Shown: piece by piece, positions 40,557-49,330 of the stretch
How the letters are laid out: every line of letters starts with the position of its first letter
How positions within the stretch are numbered: position 1 is the first letter of the stretch
Source: CAWULT01 sp963923455
Lineage (GTDB): Bacteria > Acidobacteriota > Vicinamibacteria > Vicinamibacterales > UBA2999
Length of the DNA: 64,000 nucleotides
Assembly (NCBI GenBank): GCA_963923455.1
Contig: CAWULT010000003.1
Span: forward strand, 29,435-93,434
Direction of reading: 5' to 3'
Program-made: the position numbers and the translations under genes
The notes under the pieces: model-generated
What the model saw: only the letters and a program-made list of their open reading frames with translations
What the model was told of the DNA's origin: nothing
The model's database searches: none

Positions 40557-41864
40557 ATGAACGCCGTCGAGGTCCGCGACGTTCGGAAGCTCTATCGTCG
40601 CTACGGGCGCCGGAAGAGCTTCGGCACCATCAAGAGCGCACTGCTCGGCGGGGGAGTCCTCAGCGCACTGAAGCCGGACGCCACCTTCGAAGCCCTCAAA
40701 GGCGTCTCGCTCGACGTGCGTGCGGGCAGCACCGTCGGCCTGATTGGCCGAAACGGCTCGGGCAAGTCCACCCTCTTGAAGCTCATCGCCGGCATCGGCA
40801 AACCCACGTCGGGCACGATTCGCGTCGATGGACGCGTGTCGGCCCTCATCGAACTCGGAGCCGGGTTTCACCCGGAGATCTCGGGCCGCGAGAACGTGTT
40901 CATCAACGGCATGATGCTCGGACTCTCCAAGCGGGACGTGGCCAGGAAATTCGACGCAATCGCCGCCTTCGCCGACATCGGCGACTTCATCGAGGCGCCG
41001 GTCAAGACGTACTCGTCCGGCATGTACATGCGCCTGGGGTTCGCCGTCGCCATCAACGTCGACCCGGACGTCCTCCTCGTGGACGAAGTGCTGGCCGTCG
41101 GCGACGAGGCGTTCACGCACAAGTGCCTCGACAAGTTCGCGGAGTTCCGGCGGCAGGGCAGGACGGTCGTGCTCGTGACCCACAATCCGGACCTCGTCGC
41201 GCGCTTCTGCGACGACGCCGTGTGGCTCGACGACGGAAGGCTGCAGGCGCACGGCGACCCGCGCCGCGTAATCGACGCCTATCTAATGGACGTGGCCGCA
41301 GCCGAAGGGGCGGCGCTCACGGCACTGGCCGAGCATCGGGATCCCTTGATGGCCGCCGAGGCCATCCCGTCGAACATGTTCGAGGCCGATCAGGGGCGAT
41401 GGGGCACCAGGGAGGCAGAACTGCTCGACGTCACCCTCCGGTGCGGCGACGGGTCGACGTCTCGTGTCATGCGATCGGGGGAGCCGTTCGAGGTGCTGCT
41501 CCGTGCTCGAGCATCCTCCCCCCTGGCGGACTTCGCGTTCGGTGTCGCCATCTTCAACGGCGACGGTGTCTGCTGCTACGGCACGAACACCACCATTGAT
41601 GGCGGAACGCCGGAGACGTTCGCGGGCGACGGGGAGGTTCGATTCACGATTCCCGCACTCCCCCTGCTCGACGGCCTCTACACGGTGGACGTTGCGGTGC
41701 ACCGCCAGAACGGCGTGCCCTACGACTACCATCGCAAGCTCCACGCCTTCCGCGTGCAGTCGTCCCGCAAGGACGTCGGAGTGTTCCGGCCCCCGCACCA
41801 CTGGGAGTTCTCGGGCGGGGTCCGCCTGGCGGGACTCGGGCCTGGAGATGACGAGGCCTCATGA
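40557..41864 (+). CDS. wzt: Polysaccharide ABC exporter ATPase with C-terminal carbohydrate-binding domain (Wzt-like)
   Basis: A 435-residue ATPase. The nucleotide-binding domain (about residues 1-245) has Walker A GRNGSGKST, the signature YSSGMYMRLGF and Walker B VLLVDEVLAVGDEAF. The C-terminal part (about 275-425) is a Wzt_C-type beta sandwich (FGVAIFNGDGVCCYGTNT), which in O9a-type Wzt reads the modified end of the glycan. This predicts that chain-terminal modification controls export here. ATG 40557 is 4 bases after wzm; its end overlaps the adenylyltransferase gene by ATGA. Confidence 0.93.
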   Translation: MNAVEVRDVRKLYRRYGRRKSFGTIKSALLGGGVLSALKPDATFEALKGVSLDVRAGSTVGLIGRNGSGKSTLLKLIAGIGKPTSGTIRVDGRVSALIELGAGFHPEISGRENVFINGMMLGLSKRDVARKFDAIAAFADIGDFIEAPVKTYSSGMYMRLGFAVAINVDPDVLLVDEVLAVGDEAFTHKCLDKFAEFRRQGRTVVLVTHNPDLVARFCDDAVWLDDGRLQAHGDPRRVIDAYLMDVAAAEGAALTALAEHRDPLMAAEAIPSNMFEADQGRWGTREAELLDVTLRCGDGSTSRVMRSGEPFEVLLRARASSPLADFAFGVAIFNGDGVCCYGTNTTIDGGTPETFAGDGEVRFTIPALPLLDGLYTVDVAVHRQNGVPYDYHRKLHAFRVQSSRKDVGVFRPPHHWEFSGGVRLAGLGPGDDEAS

Positions 41865-42352
41865 CGCGAGCGTCCGCTTCGCACCTCCTGACGCTCGACG
41901 AGGCTGCTGCCTTCGCGGCATCGTGCCGGACAGCAGGCCGCCGCCTCGTCTTCACCAATGGCGTATTCGACGTGTTGCATCCCGGACACGTGCGATACCT
42001 CCATCAGGCGCGCGCGCTCGGCGACGTACTGCTGGTCGCCGTCAACACGGACCGCTCCGTCCGCGCCAACAAAGGGCCGACGAGACCCGTGCATCCCGAG
42101 CTCGAGCGCGCCGAGATCCTGCTGTCTCTCCGCGACGTCGATGGTGTCGTCCTGTTCGACGACGACACCCCGATTGCCGTCATCGACCGAATCCAGCCGG
42201 ACGTCCTGGTCAAGGGCGCGGATTGGGGGCACGATGCCATCGTCGGCCGGGACATCGTGGAGGCTCGCGGGGGCCGGGTCGTCCGAATCCCTCTCGCTGA
42301 CGGGTTCTCCTCGACTCAGCTGATCCGTCGCGCCGCAGCCGCGCGGCGCTGA
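41861..42352 (+). CDS. rfaE2: D-glycero-beta-D-manno-heptose 1-phosphate adenylyltransferase (RfaE domain II)
   Basis: A 163-residue nucleotidyltransferase forming ADP-heptose from heptose-1-phosphate. FTNGVFDVLHPGHVRYL carries the HxGH nucleotide-binding motif, VLVKGADWGHDAIVGRDIV is typical of HldE/RfaE2, and FSSTQLIRR is the closing motif. It is a stand-alone domain without the kinase half found in E. coli HldE. gmhA at 48697 supplies the first step of the same pathway. It overlaps wzt by four bases, linking heptose with glycan export. Confidence 0.9.
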   Translation: MTRASASHLLTLDEAAAFAASCRTAGRRLVFTNGVFDVLHPGHVRYLHQARALGDVLLVAVNTDRSVRANKGPTRPVHPELERAEILLSLRDVDGVVLFDDDTPIAVIDRIQPDVLVKGADWGHDAIVGRDIVEARGGRVVRIPLADGFSSTQLIRRAAAARR

Positions 42353-42362
42353 ACGCTTCACG

Positions 42363-45300
42363 ATGGCGAATCCTCCCTCCCTGGCGCTGCGGGCCGTTCT
42401 CGGTCGCGCGATCGCCGCGCTCGGCTTCGAGCGGCCGGCCCCCGTCACAACGGGGCTGACGCCGAGCGTCAAGGCCCTTGCCGCCGTGGCCGCCGCGCGC
42501 ACGGTTGCCGGTGTGACGGTGCTCGTGGTGCCGACGGACAAGGACCTGGAGCAGGCCACCGCCGACGGCCGGTACTTCTATGGCGTGCTCCAGGGCGCCG
42601 GAGCCGCCGAGGCAGTAGGGGCCGTGCTACCGTTCCCGTCATTGCAGGTGGACCCGTATCGCGGGATGACGCCGCACTTCCGCGTGTCGGCCGCGCGTGC
42701 CGCCGCGCTGCACGCCGCGGTCCACGGCCGCGCACGGCTGATCGTGGCGTCGGCCGCGGCGATGCTGCCGCGCGTGGCAGAGCCTGCCCGGTTTCGCAGC
42801 GCCTCGATCGAGCTCAAGCCCGGGGTCGAAATCCCGCCACAGCACCTGGCGGCGGTGCTGGTCGACGCCGGTTTCACGCGCGAGGACCCCGTCGACGAGC
42901 ACGGCTCGTTCACGGTGCGCGGCGGCATCGTCGACGTCTTCCCGGCCGGTGACACCGAGCCCGTGCGTATCGAGTTCGTCGGAGACATGGTCGAGAGTCT
43001 CCGTCGATTCGACCCGGCCACACAGCGGTCAACGGCCCAGATCGACCAGCTGCAGATCGTGCCGGTTCGGGAGCGGTTCGAGTCGGGAGAGGAATCCGTG
43101 CTCGCCGCCGTCGACGTGCTCGACTTCCTCGGGGCGGGCCAGCCCGTCCAGCTGCTCGTGTCCGAGCACGAGACCGTCAGCGAACTCGTCAGGAACTCCC
43201 GCGCCCAACTCGAGAACAGCTACCACGACGCCTCCGCCCGGGGGCACGTCGCCGTTGCTCCACCCGACGTCGCGTGCGCGCCGCTCGGCGAGCTGACCCG
43301 CCGACTCGACGCCGCGTGTCGCCTCGAGGAGCTCGCCATCGAGCCGGCCGGCGGCGCCCAGGGGGAACGAGAGGCCAGACACGTCACGAGCCAGACGGCC
43401 CGGGGCTTCCATGGCCGCGTCACCGAGTGGGTGGGGGAGATCCGCAAGGCGCGTGAGCGGAACGAAACCGTGTTGTTCGTCGCCGACAGTGCCGGGCGCG
43501 CGGAGCGCACCATCGAGCTGCTGCGCGAATACGAGATCATCGCCGTCCCCATCGACGACGTTCAGCTCTCGTCGGGAGCGTCCGTCCTGGTCGCCGTCGG
43601 CGCCCTCTCCCATGGCTTCCGGATTCCGGATGCGGGCCTTCAGGTCTATGCCGAGGGCGACGTCTTCGACGATGAACGGCGGCCCGTCGAGCGTCGGCGG
43701 GACCTGACGAAGACGTTCCTGTCCGACCTTCGGGACCTGAAGGTTGGCGACCTCGTCGTGCACGTCGACCACGGCATCGGCGAGTTCGTCGGCCTCAAGC
43801 AACTCGGGGTCAGGGGGTCGGAAGGGGCGCGCGAGTTCCTCGAACTGCGCTATCACGGCGACGACAAGTTGTTCGTGCCGGTGGAACGCCTCGATCTCGT
43901 CCAGAAGTACACAGGCGGCGCCAGGCCGGCGCTCGATCGTCTGGGCGGTACGACCTGGGAGAAGGCCAAGACCCGCGTCAAGAAGGCGATGCGGGACATG
44001 GCGCAGGAACTGCTCAAGCTCTACGCGCAGCGCCGCGCCGTGCCTGGGCACGCGTTCTCGCCGGACACCCACTGGCAGGAGGAGTTCGAAGGCGCATTTC
44101 CCTACGATCTGACCCCGGACCAGGCGAGCGCGATCGCCGAGGTGAAGCGCGACATGGAGGCACCCACGCCGATGGACCGGCTTCTGTGCGGCGACGTGGG
44201 CTACGGGAAGACAGAGGTCGCGATGCGGGCCGCCTTCAAGGCGGTCATGGACGCGAAGCAGGTGGCGTTCCTGGCGCCGACGACCGTGCTGGCGTTCCAG
44301 CACACCAAGACGCTCAGGGAGCGCTTCGCGGGCTTCCCGGTGACGATCGACATGGTCAGCCGCTTCCGCTCGAAGGAGGAGATACGGCAGACGCTCGACG
44401 CCCTCGCGATTGGGAAGGTCGACATCATCGTCGGTACGCACCGGCTGCTGTCGAAGGACGTCCGCTTCAAGGACCTGGGCCTGCTCGTCGTCGATGAAGA
44501 GCAGCGTTTCGGCGTCGCGCACAAAGAGCGCATCAAGCAGATGCGAACCCGAATCGACGTGCTGACGATGACCGCCACGCCGATTCCGCGCACGCTGAAC
44601 ATGTCCCTCGTGGGCATCCGGGACATGTCCGTCATCGAGACACCGCCGAAGGACCGGCTCTCGATCCAGACGAACGTGGTGAAGTTCGACGCGCCCGTCA
44701 TCCAGCGGGCAATCCGGAACGAGCTGGCGCGCGGCGGCCAGGTGTACTTCGTGCACAACCGCGTGGAGTCGATCTTCTCGATGGCGGGCCTGCTCACGCG
44801 CCTCGTGCCGGAGGCGCGCGTGATGGTGGGACACGGACAGATGAGCGAGGAGGAACTCGAGCGCACGATGCTCGCGTTCGTGGAGCACAGGTGCGATGTG
44901 CTGCTGGCGACCACGATCGTCGAGAACGGCCTGGACATCCCGAACGCCAATACGATGATCATCAATCGGGCCGACCGGTACGGGCTGTCGCAGCTCTATC
45001 AACTGCGCGGACGCGTCGGCCGATCCGACCGGGCGGCCTTCGCGTATCTCCTGATCCCGACGCAGGACTCGTTGACCCCGGTGGCGAGGCGCCGCCTGGC
45101 CGCCATTCGGGAGTTCAGCGATCTCGGCAGCGGCTTCCGTGTGGCGGCGCTCGACCTCGAAATCCGTGGGGCCGGGAACCTGCTGGGCGGCCAGCAGAGC
45201 GGGCATATCGAGGCGGTCGGTTTCGACATGTACGTGAAGCTCCTCGAGGAGACAGTCAGAGAACTGAAGGGCGAGGACCTCGAGGACGAGACACGCGCGA

Positions 45301-45899
45301 TGGTGAACCTGGGAGTCGACCTCAAGATCGACGAACGCTACATCCCCGACGTGAATCAGCGCCTGGTCATCTACCGCCGCGTGGCTGCCTCGCGAACGGA
45401 GGACGAGCTGGACGCGTCCCTGGCCGAGGTTCGCGACCGCTACGGCCCGCCGCCTCCCTCCCTGCTCAATCTGGTCGAGTACGGCCGGATCCGGATTGCG
45501 GCCGACCGGCTGGGTGTCGAGACCCTCGACCGCGAGGGGCGGTTCGTCGTCTTACGATTCAGGCCGCAGGCGCGGGTCGACCCGGTCAGGTTGGTCAAGG
45601 TGGTCGGAGAATGGCCCGGTGCCGTGTTGGTGCCGCCGGCGTCACTGAAGCTCGACCTGGAAGCCCCGGTCCAGCCACCCAGAGGCGACGGCCGGCCGCC
45701 GCGCGGCCGGCCAGGGGCCAGGACGGGCCCAGCGGGGAAAGGAAGCCAGGCGCCGAGCTGGTGGACGGCACGGGCAACGGCCGGCGAAGTGGCGGCTGGC
45801 TTCACGAAGGAAGAGTTGCTCCGGCGGCCGGAAGCCGATCCAAGAGCGGAAGGCGGCATGTTCGCTCGAATCGGCGGCCTGCTGGACGCGCTGGCGTGA
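42363..45899 (+). CDS. mfd: Transcription-repair coupling factor Mfd
   Basis: An 1178-residue SF2 translocase that removes stalled RNA polymerase at DNA lesions and recruits UvrA. The N-terminal UvrB-like region (LPFPSLQVDPYRGMTPH and IVDVFPAGDTEPVRIEFVGD) is followed by the RNA-polymerase-interacting domain (LKVGDLVVHVDHGIGEFVGL). The helicase has Walker A GDVGYGKTEVAMRA and the DEEQ box. The TRG motif region and a TRCF domain (LGVDLKIDERYIPDVNQRL) complete it. The C-terminus has an unusual Pro/Arg/Gly-rich stretch before a last helical segment. Confidence 0.97.
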   Translation: MANPPSLALRAVLGRAIAALGFERPAPVTTGLTPSVKALAAVAAARTVAGVTVLVVPTDKDLEQATADGRYFYGVLQGAGAAEAVGAVLPFPSLQVDPYRGMTPHFRVSAARAAALHAAVHGRARLIVASAAAMLPRVAEPARFRSASIELKPGVEIPPQHLAAVLVDAGFTREDPVDEHGSFTVRGGIVDVFPAGDTEPVRIEFVGDMVESLRRFDPATQRSTAQIDQLQIVPVRERFESGEESVLAAVDVLDFLGAGQPVQLLVSEHETVSELVRNSRAQLENSYHDASARGHVAVAPPDVACAPLGELTRRLDAACRLEELAIEPAGGAQGEREARHVTSQTARGFHGRVTEWVGEIRKARERNETVLFVADSAGRAERTIELLREYEIIAVPIDDVQLSSGASVLVAVGALSHGFRIPDAGLQVYAEGDVFDDERRPVERRRDLTKTFLSDLRDLKVGDLVVHVDHGIGEFVGLKQLGVRGSEGAREFLELRYHGDDKLFVPVERLDLVQKYTGGARPALDRLGGTTWEKAKTRVKKAMRDMAQELLKLYAQRRAVPGHAFSPDTHWQEEFEGAFPYDLTPDQASAIAEVKRDMEAPTPMDRLLCGDVGYGKTEVAMRAAFKAVMDAKQVAFLAPTTVLAFQHTKTLRERFAGFPVTIDMVSRFRSKEEIRQTLDALAIGKVDIIVGTHRLLSKDVRFKDLGLLVVDEEQRFGVAHKERIKQMRTRIDVLTMTATPIPRTLNMSLVGIRDMSVIETPPKDRLSIQTNVVKFDAPVIQRAIRNELARGGQVYFVHNRVESIFSMAGLLTRLVPEARVMVGHGQMSEEELERTMLAFVEHRCDVLLATTIVENGLDIPNANTMIINRADRYGLSQLYQLRGRVGRSDRAAFAYLLIPTQDSLTPVARRRLAAIREFSDLGSGFRVAALDLEIRGAGNLLGGQQSGHIEAVGFDMYVKLLEETVRELKGEDLEDETRAMVNLGVDLKIDERYIPDVNQRLVIYRRVAASRTEDELDASLAEVRDRYGPPPPSLLNLVEYGRIRIAADRLGVETLDREGRFVVLRFRPQARVDPVRLVKVVGEWPGAVLVPPASLKLDLEAPVQPPRGDGRPPRGRPGARTGPAGKGSQAPSWWTARATAGEVAAGFTKEELLRRPEADPRAEGGMFARIGGLLDALA

Positions 45900-45928
45900 C
45901 GCCAGGTGGCCGTTCGCATCGCGTCGGG

Positions 45929-45934
45929 TAAAAT
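45929..45934 (+). promoter_or_regulatory. Putative -10 element of the surA-like gene
   Basis: TAAAAT lies 21 bases before ATG 45956, with AAGGA as ribosome-binding site between them. No clear -35 element. Confidence 0.4.
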
Positions 45935-45955
45935 ACTGACATCCAAGGAATTGCC

Positions 45956-47008
45956 ATGATCAGCCGCATCGCCCTCGTCGTCGTCCTCGGCTCGTCGCTC
46001 GTTGCGCCGCTTCGCGGCGAAATCGTCGAGCAGGTGCTCGTGAAGATCAATGGCGACATCCTGACGAAGACCGATTTCGAGCAGCGCCAGGTTGCGGAGC
46101 TGAGGAATCGCCCCGAGCTGGCCAACGTGAATCCGGCCAGCGCGGAGCTTCGGAAGGCCATCGCAGAGGTGACGCCCGACCTGATCCTGGCGGCCGTTGA
46201 TGAGCTGCTGCTGGTCCAGCGTGGGCGCGAACTCGGCTACGCAATGGGCGACGAGCAGTTCCGCCAGATCCTCGAGAACATCAAGAAACAGAACAACCTC
46301 GAAGACGAGCAGAAGTTCCAGGCTGCGCTGAAGCAGGAGGGGCTCACGATGGCCGACCTGCGGCGCAACCTCGAAAAGTCGATGCTCGTGTCGCAGGTGC
46401 AGCGCGTCGAGGTGGTGGACAAGATCGGCGTCACCGAGGACGAGGCCAAGGCCTACTACGAGGCACACCGCCAGGAATTCACCACGCCGTCCGTGTTGAC
46501 GCTTCGCGAGATCCTGCTCGAGGTGCCGACGACCGACAAGGGGGTCAACGTCGCCGTGGACGACGACATGCGGGCCCGAGCCGATGAGATCCGACGCCGC
46601 TTGCTTGCCGGTGAGCCCTTCCCGCGCCTCGCAGCGGAGTTCTCCGCCTCGCCGTCGAAGGCGAACGGCGGCCTGATCGGCCCCATCAACCACGACGAAC
46701 TCGCGCCTGCCTTGCAGAAGATGATCGATGCGGCCAAGATTGGCGACGTCATGGAAGTGCTTCGGACGTCGCGGGGCTATCAAGTGCTCAAGCTCGAGTC
46801 CCGCACCGATACGCGCGTGCGTACATTCGAAGACGCCAGGGCCGACATCGGCAACCGCGTCGCCGAGCAGAAGCGCCAGGGCGAGCTGCAGAAGTACCTG
46901 GACCGGCTGCGCGACCAGGCCACCATCACGTGGCGGAACGACGAGCTGAAGAAGGCGTATGAACAGGCGCTGGCCGCGCGGCGCCAGCGGGCGACCGCTC
47001 AGGCCTGA
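45956..47008 (+). CDS. SurA-like periplasmic peptidyl-prolyl isomerase / chaperone
   Basis: A 350-residue secreted protein. A signal peptide (ISRIALVVVLGSSLVAPLRG) is followed by the SurA_N chaperone region (VLVKINGDILTKTDF). One parvulin-type PPIase domain occupies about residues 170-275, with LREILLEVP, FSASPSKANGGLIGPI and a TSRGYQVLKLE close. A long C-terminal helix ends the protein. Likely role is folding of outer-membrane or secreted proteins in the periplasm. Only one parvulin domain is present; E. coli SurA has two. Confidence 0.88.
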   Translation: MISRIALVVVLGSSLVAPLRGEIVEQVLVKINGDILTKTDFEQRQVAELRNRPELANVNPASAELRKAIAEVTPDLILAAVDELLLVQRGRELGYAMGDEQFRQILENIKKQNNLEDEQKFQAALKQEGLTMADLRRNLEKSMLVSQVQRVEVVDKIGVTEDEAKAYYEAHRQEFTTPSVLTLREILLEVPTTDKGVNVAVDDDMRARADEIRRRLLAGEPFPRLAAEFSASPSKANGGLIGPINHDELAPALQKMIDAAKIGDVMEVLRTSRGYQVLKLESRTDTRVRTFEDARADIGNRVAEQKRQGELQKYLDRLRDQATITWRNDELKKAYEQALAARRQRATAQA

Positions 47009-47024
47009 GTCGGCATCGGCATTC

Positions 47025-47576
47025 ATGCGCAGTGGCCACCATTCCCCGGACGACGGCGAGACCGGTCCCGACGCCAATCGGACGGCCGGACCGCGCTGGT
47101 TCGCCCTGTGGACCCGGTCGAGGCACGAGCAGGTCGTCCGCCAGCAACTCGAGAGCAAGCGGATCGAGACGTTCCTGCCGACGGTCACCCGCTGGAGCCG
47201 CTGGAAGGACCGCAAGAAGAAGATCGACTGGCCGCTGTTCCCCGGGTACTGCTTCGCGCGGTTCGATGCGCGGGTCCGGATGCCCGTCTTGTCGTGCGCC
47301 GGCGTGGTCAACATCGTGGCTTTCGACGGCGAGCCGGCGCCGATTCCCGAGCACGAAATCGCGAGCATCCGCCGGCTCGTCGAGAGCGACCTGGCGTTCG
47401 ATCCGTGTCCGATGGTGCGGGAGGGCATGCTCGTCGAAGTGACGCACGGGCCGCTCAAGGGCGTCGTCGGGCGACTGCTGCGCAAGAACGAGAAGGCGCG
47501 GCTGGTATTGACCGTGGACTTGATCGGGCAGGCGGTCAGTGTCGAGGTGGACGCGTCAGATGTCAGACCGTGGTGA
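47025..47576 (+). CDS. NusG-family transcription antitermination paralogue (RfaH/UpxY/LoaP-like)
   Basis: A 183-residue protein with an N-terminal NGN domain (RWFALWTRSRHEQVVRQQL, then WPLFPGYCFARFD) and a C-terminal KOW domain (VREGMLVEVTHGPLKGVVGRLLR). Core nusG normally sits in the secE-rplK region, so this copy is probably a specialised elongation factor acting on particular operons, as RfaH, UpxY and LoaP do on long polysaccharide or biosynthetic operons. ATG 47025 is chosen; an earlier in-frame start at 46959 overlaps the SurA-like gene. Neighbouring glycan genes (gmhA, wzm, wzt) are possible targets. Confidence 0.85.
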   Translation: MRSGHHSPDDGETGPDANRTAGPRWFALWTRSRHEQVVRQQLESKRIETFLPTVTRWSRWKDRKKKIDWPLFPGYCFARFDARVRMPVLSCAGVVNIVAFDGEPAPIPEHEIASIRRLVESDLAFDPCPMVREGMLVEVTHGPLKGVVGRLLRKNEKARLVLTVDLIGQAVSVEVDASDVRPW

Positions 47577-47595
47577 TTCGCGAACCGGCGTCGGG

Positions 47596-48693
47596 ATGAG
47601 GATCGGGAGCGTCTCGCTCACGTCCCCGTTCGTGATTGCGCCGATGGCCGGGATGACCGACACCGGATTCCGCCGCCTCGTCAAGAGGCACGGCGGGTGC
47701 GGCCTGGTCGTGAGCGAGATGGTGTCGTCCGAAGGGCTGGTGCGCGGCATCGACCGCACGCTCGAGTACGCCGAATTCACCGAGGAGGAACGGCCCGTCT
47801 CGATCCAGATCTTCGGGGGTGACCCCGACACGATGGCGGCGGCGGCCCAGATAGTCGAGGGGATGGGCGCTGACATCGTCGACGTGAACATGGGCTGCCC
47901 GGTGCCGAAGATCGCGAAGCACAACGCCGGGTGCAGCCTGATGCGCGAGCCAGCCCATGCGGCCAGCGTCATCAAGGCGATGACCCGGGCGATCGGGATT
48001 CCTGTCACGGTCAAGATGCGGGCGGGCTGGAACGACGCATCGCGCAACGCACCGGACCTGGCGCGCCGGGTCGAGGACGCCGGGGCGGCCGCCATTGCCG
48101 TGCATGGCCGCACGGCGGAGCAGTCGTACAAGGGACAGGCCGACTGGGATCTCGTGGCCGAGGTCGCCGAATGCCTGAGCATTCCCGTGTTCGGGAGCGG
48201 CGACTGCGTGGAGCCCGATCAGATCGTGCAGCGCATGAACTCCGGTGTCAGCGGGGTACTGGTGGGGCGTGGTGTGCTTCGGAATCCCTGGATTCTGGCG
48301 CAGGCCGACGATCTCTCTCGCGGCCGGCCGATGCGCGTCCCGACGATGGCCGACCGTGGCCAGTTCCTGCGGGACTACGTCGCGCTGTTGCTGGCCGACC
48401 ACGGTGGTGAAGACGCCGGGTTCCGTCACGTCGTTCCCGGTGCGGCGGTCGAGCCGGCTCGCGGGCGCGAGCGATGGGTCATCAACAAGCTGCGCGCCCT
48501 CTGCGCTTGGTACTCGAAGGGGCTCGACGGTGGATCTCAGCTGCGAGTACGGGTGAACGCGGCGGAGAGCGTTGGTCAACTCGTGGATGTCATCGACGAG
48601 TTCTTCGGTACGGCGCCGTCAGGTGCTGGCGTGAGTCCAGCGGCCAGGCCCGGCGATGCGTACCAAGCGGCCCTCATGGAAGCCCTGCGGTAG
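47596..48693 (+). CDS. dus: tRNA-dihydrouridine synthase (DusB-like)
   Basis: A 365-residue FMN-dependent TIM-barrel enzyme that reduces uridines in the tRNA D-loop. The N-terminus reads FVIAPMAGMTDTGFRRLVKRHGG. The substrate region VDVNMGCPVPKIAKHNAGCSLM includes the catalytic cysteine, and VHGRTAEQSYKGQADW is the FMN-phosphate and tRNA region. I use ATG 47596; ATG 47560 would overlap the NusG-like gene by 17 bases. The C-terminal helical domain is interrupted by an Ala/Gly-rich patch near the end. Confidence 0.92.
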   Translation: MRIGSVSLTSPFVIAPMAGMTDTGFRRLVKRHGGCGLVVSEMVSSEGLVRGIDRTLEYAEFTEEERPVSIQIFGGDPDTMAAAAQIVEGMGADIVDVNMGCPVPKIAKHNAGCSLMREPAHAASVIKAMTRAIGIPVTVKMRAGWNDASRNAPDLARRVEDAGAAAIAVHGRTAEQSYKGQADWDLVAEVAECLSIPVFGSGDCVEPDQIVQRMNSGVSGVLVGRGVLRNPWILAQADDLSRGRPMRVPTMADRGQFLRDYVALLLADHGGEDAGFRHVVPGAAVEPARGRERWVINKLRALCAWYSKGLDGGSQLRVRVNAAESVGQLVDVIDEFFGTAPSGAGVSPAARPGDAYQAALMEALR

Positions 48694-48696
48694 CCC

Positions 48697-49275
48697 ATGT
48701 CGGAGATTTCCAAGGCGCTGCAGACGTCGGCGCTGCACCTCCAGAGGGCGAGCGAGGGGAGCTACCCCGCGTCCGTCGCGGCGGCCATCGAGCTGCTGGC
48801 CGAAGCCCTGATGGCTGGGCGGAAGCTGCTCGTCTTCGGCAATGGCGGATCGGCGGCAGACGCCGAGCACATCTGCGCCGAGCTCGTGGGACGGTTCGTC
48901 ACGGCGCGAGCTCCCCTCGCCGCGATCGCGTTGACGACGAACACCCCGCTGCTGACTGCCTGGAGCAACGACGTAGGGTTCGACGATCTGTTTGCGCGCC
49001 AGATCGAGGCGCTGGGCCATTCGGGCGACGTCGCCTGGGGCATCTCAACGAGCGGCAGCTCGGCGAACGTTGTGGCGGGTCTCGCCAGGGCGAGGGCAAC
49101 CGGGCTGAGGACTATCGGGCTGACGGGCGCCGGTGCGGGCCGGATGCGGGAACATTGCGACGTGCTGATGGAGGCGCCGGCGATGGAAACCCCGAGAATC
49201 CAGGAAATCCACCTCGTCACCTATCACGCCATCTGTGCGGAACTCGAACGTCGCGTCTGCGGCGTTCGAACCTGA
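48697..49275 (+). CDS. gmhA: Phosphoheptose isomerase
   Basis: A 192-residue SIS-domain enzyme converting sedoheptulose-7-phosphate to D-glycero-D-manno-heptose-7-phosphate, the first step of ADP- or GDP-heptose synthesis. Motifs: LVFGNGGSAADAEHICAELVGRF, ISTSGSSANVV and IQEIHLVTYHAICAELE, with the zinc-binding His and Glu positions of GmhA. It starts 3 bases after the dus stop. Together with rfaE2 at 41861 it argues for heptose in the surface glycan. Confidence 0.95.
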   Translation: MSEISKALQTSALHLQRASEGSYPASVAAAIELLAEALMAGRKLLVFGNGGSAADAEHICAELVGRFVTARAPLAAIALTTNTPLLTAWSNDVGFDDLFARQIEALGHSGDVAWGISTSGSSANVVAGLARARATGLRTIGLTGAGAGRMREHCDVLMEAPAMETPRIQEIHLVTYHAICAELERRVCGVRT

Positions 49276-49276
49276 C

Positions 49277-49318
49277 ACCCGCAGACCCGCGGGCCTTCTC
49301 AGCAACGGATCTGCGGGT
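49277..49318. terminator. Bidirectional-type hairpin between gmhA and the PilT-like gene
   Basis: ACCCGCAGA (49277-49285) pairs with TCTGCGGGT (49310-49318), a 9-base perfect stem lying between two convergent genes. The loop contains a further CCCGCGGG palindrome. No T-tract. Confidence 0.55.
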
Positions 49319-49330
49319 AGCGTCAGTGGG

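Noticed and set aside
43029..47485. 725- and 681-residue minus-strand open frames
   Set aside because: Antisense to mfd, the surA-like gene and the NusG-like gene; shadows.
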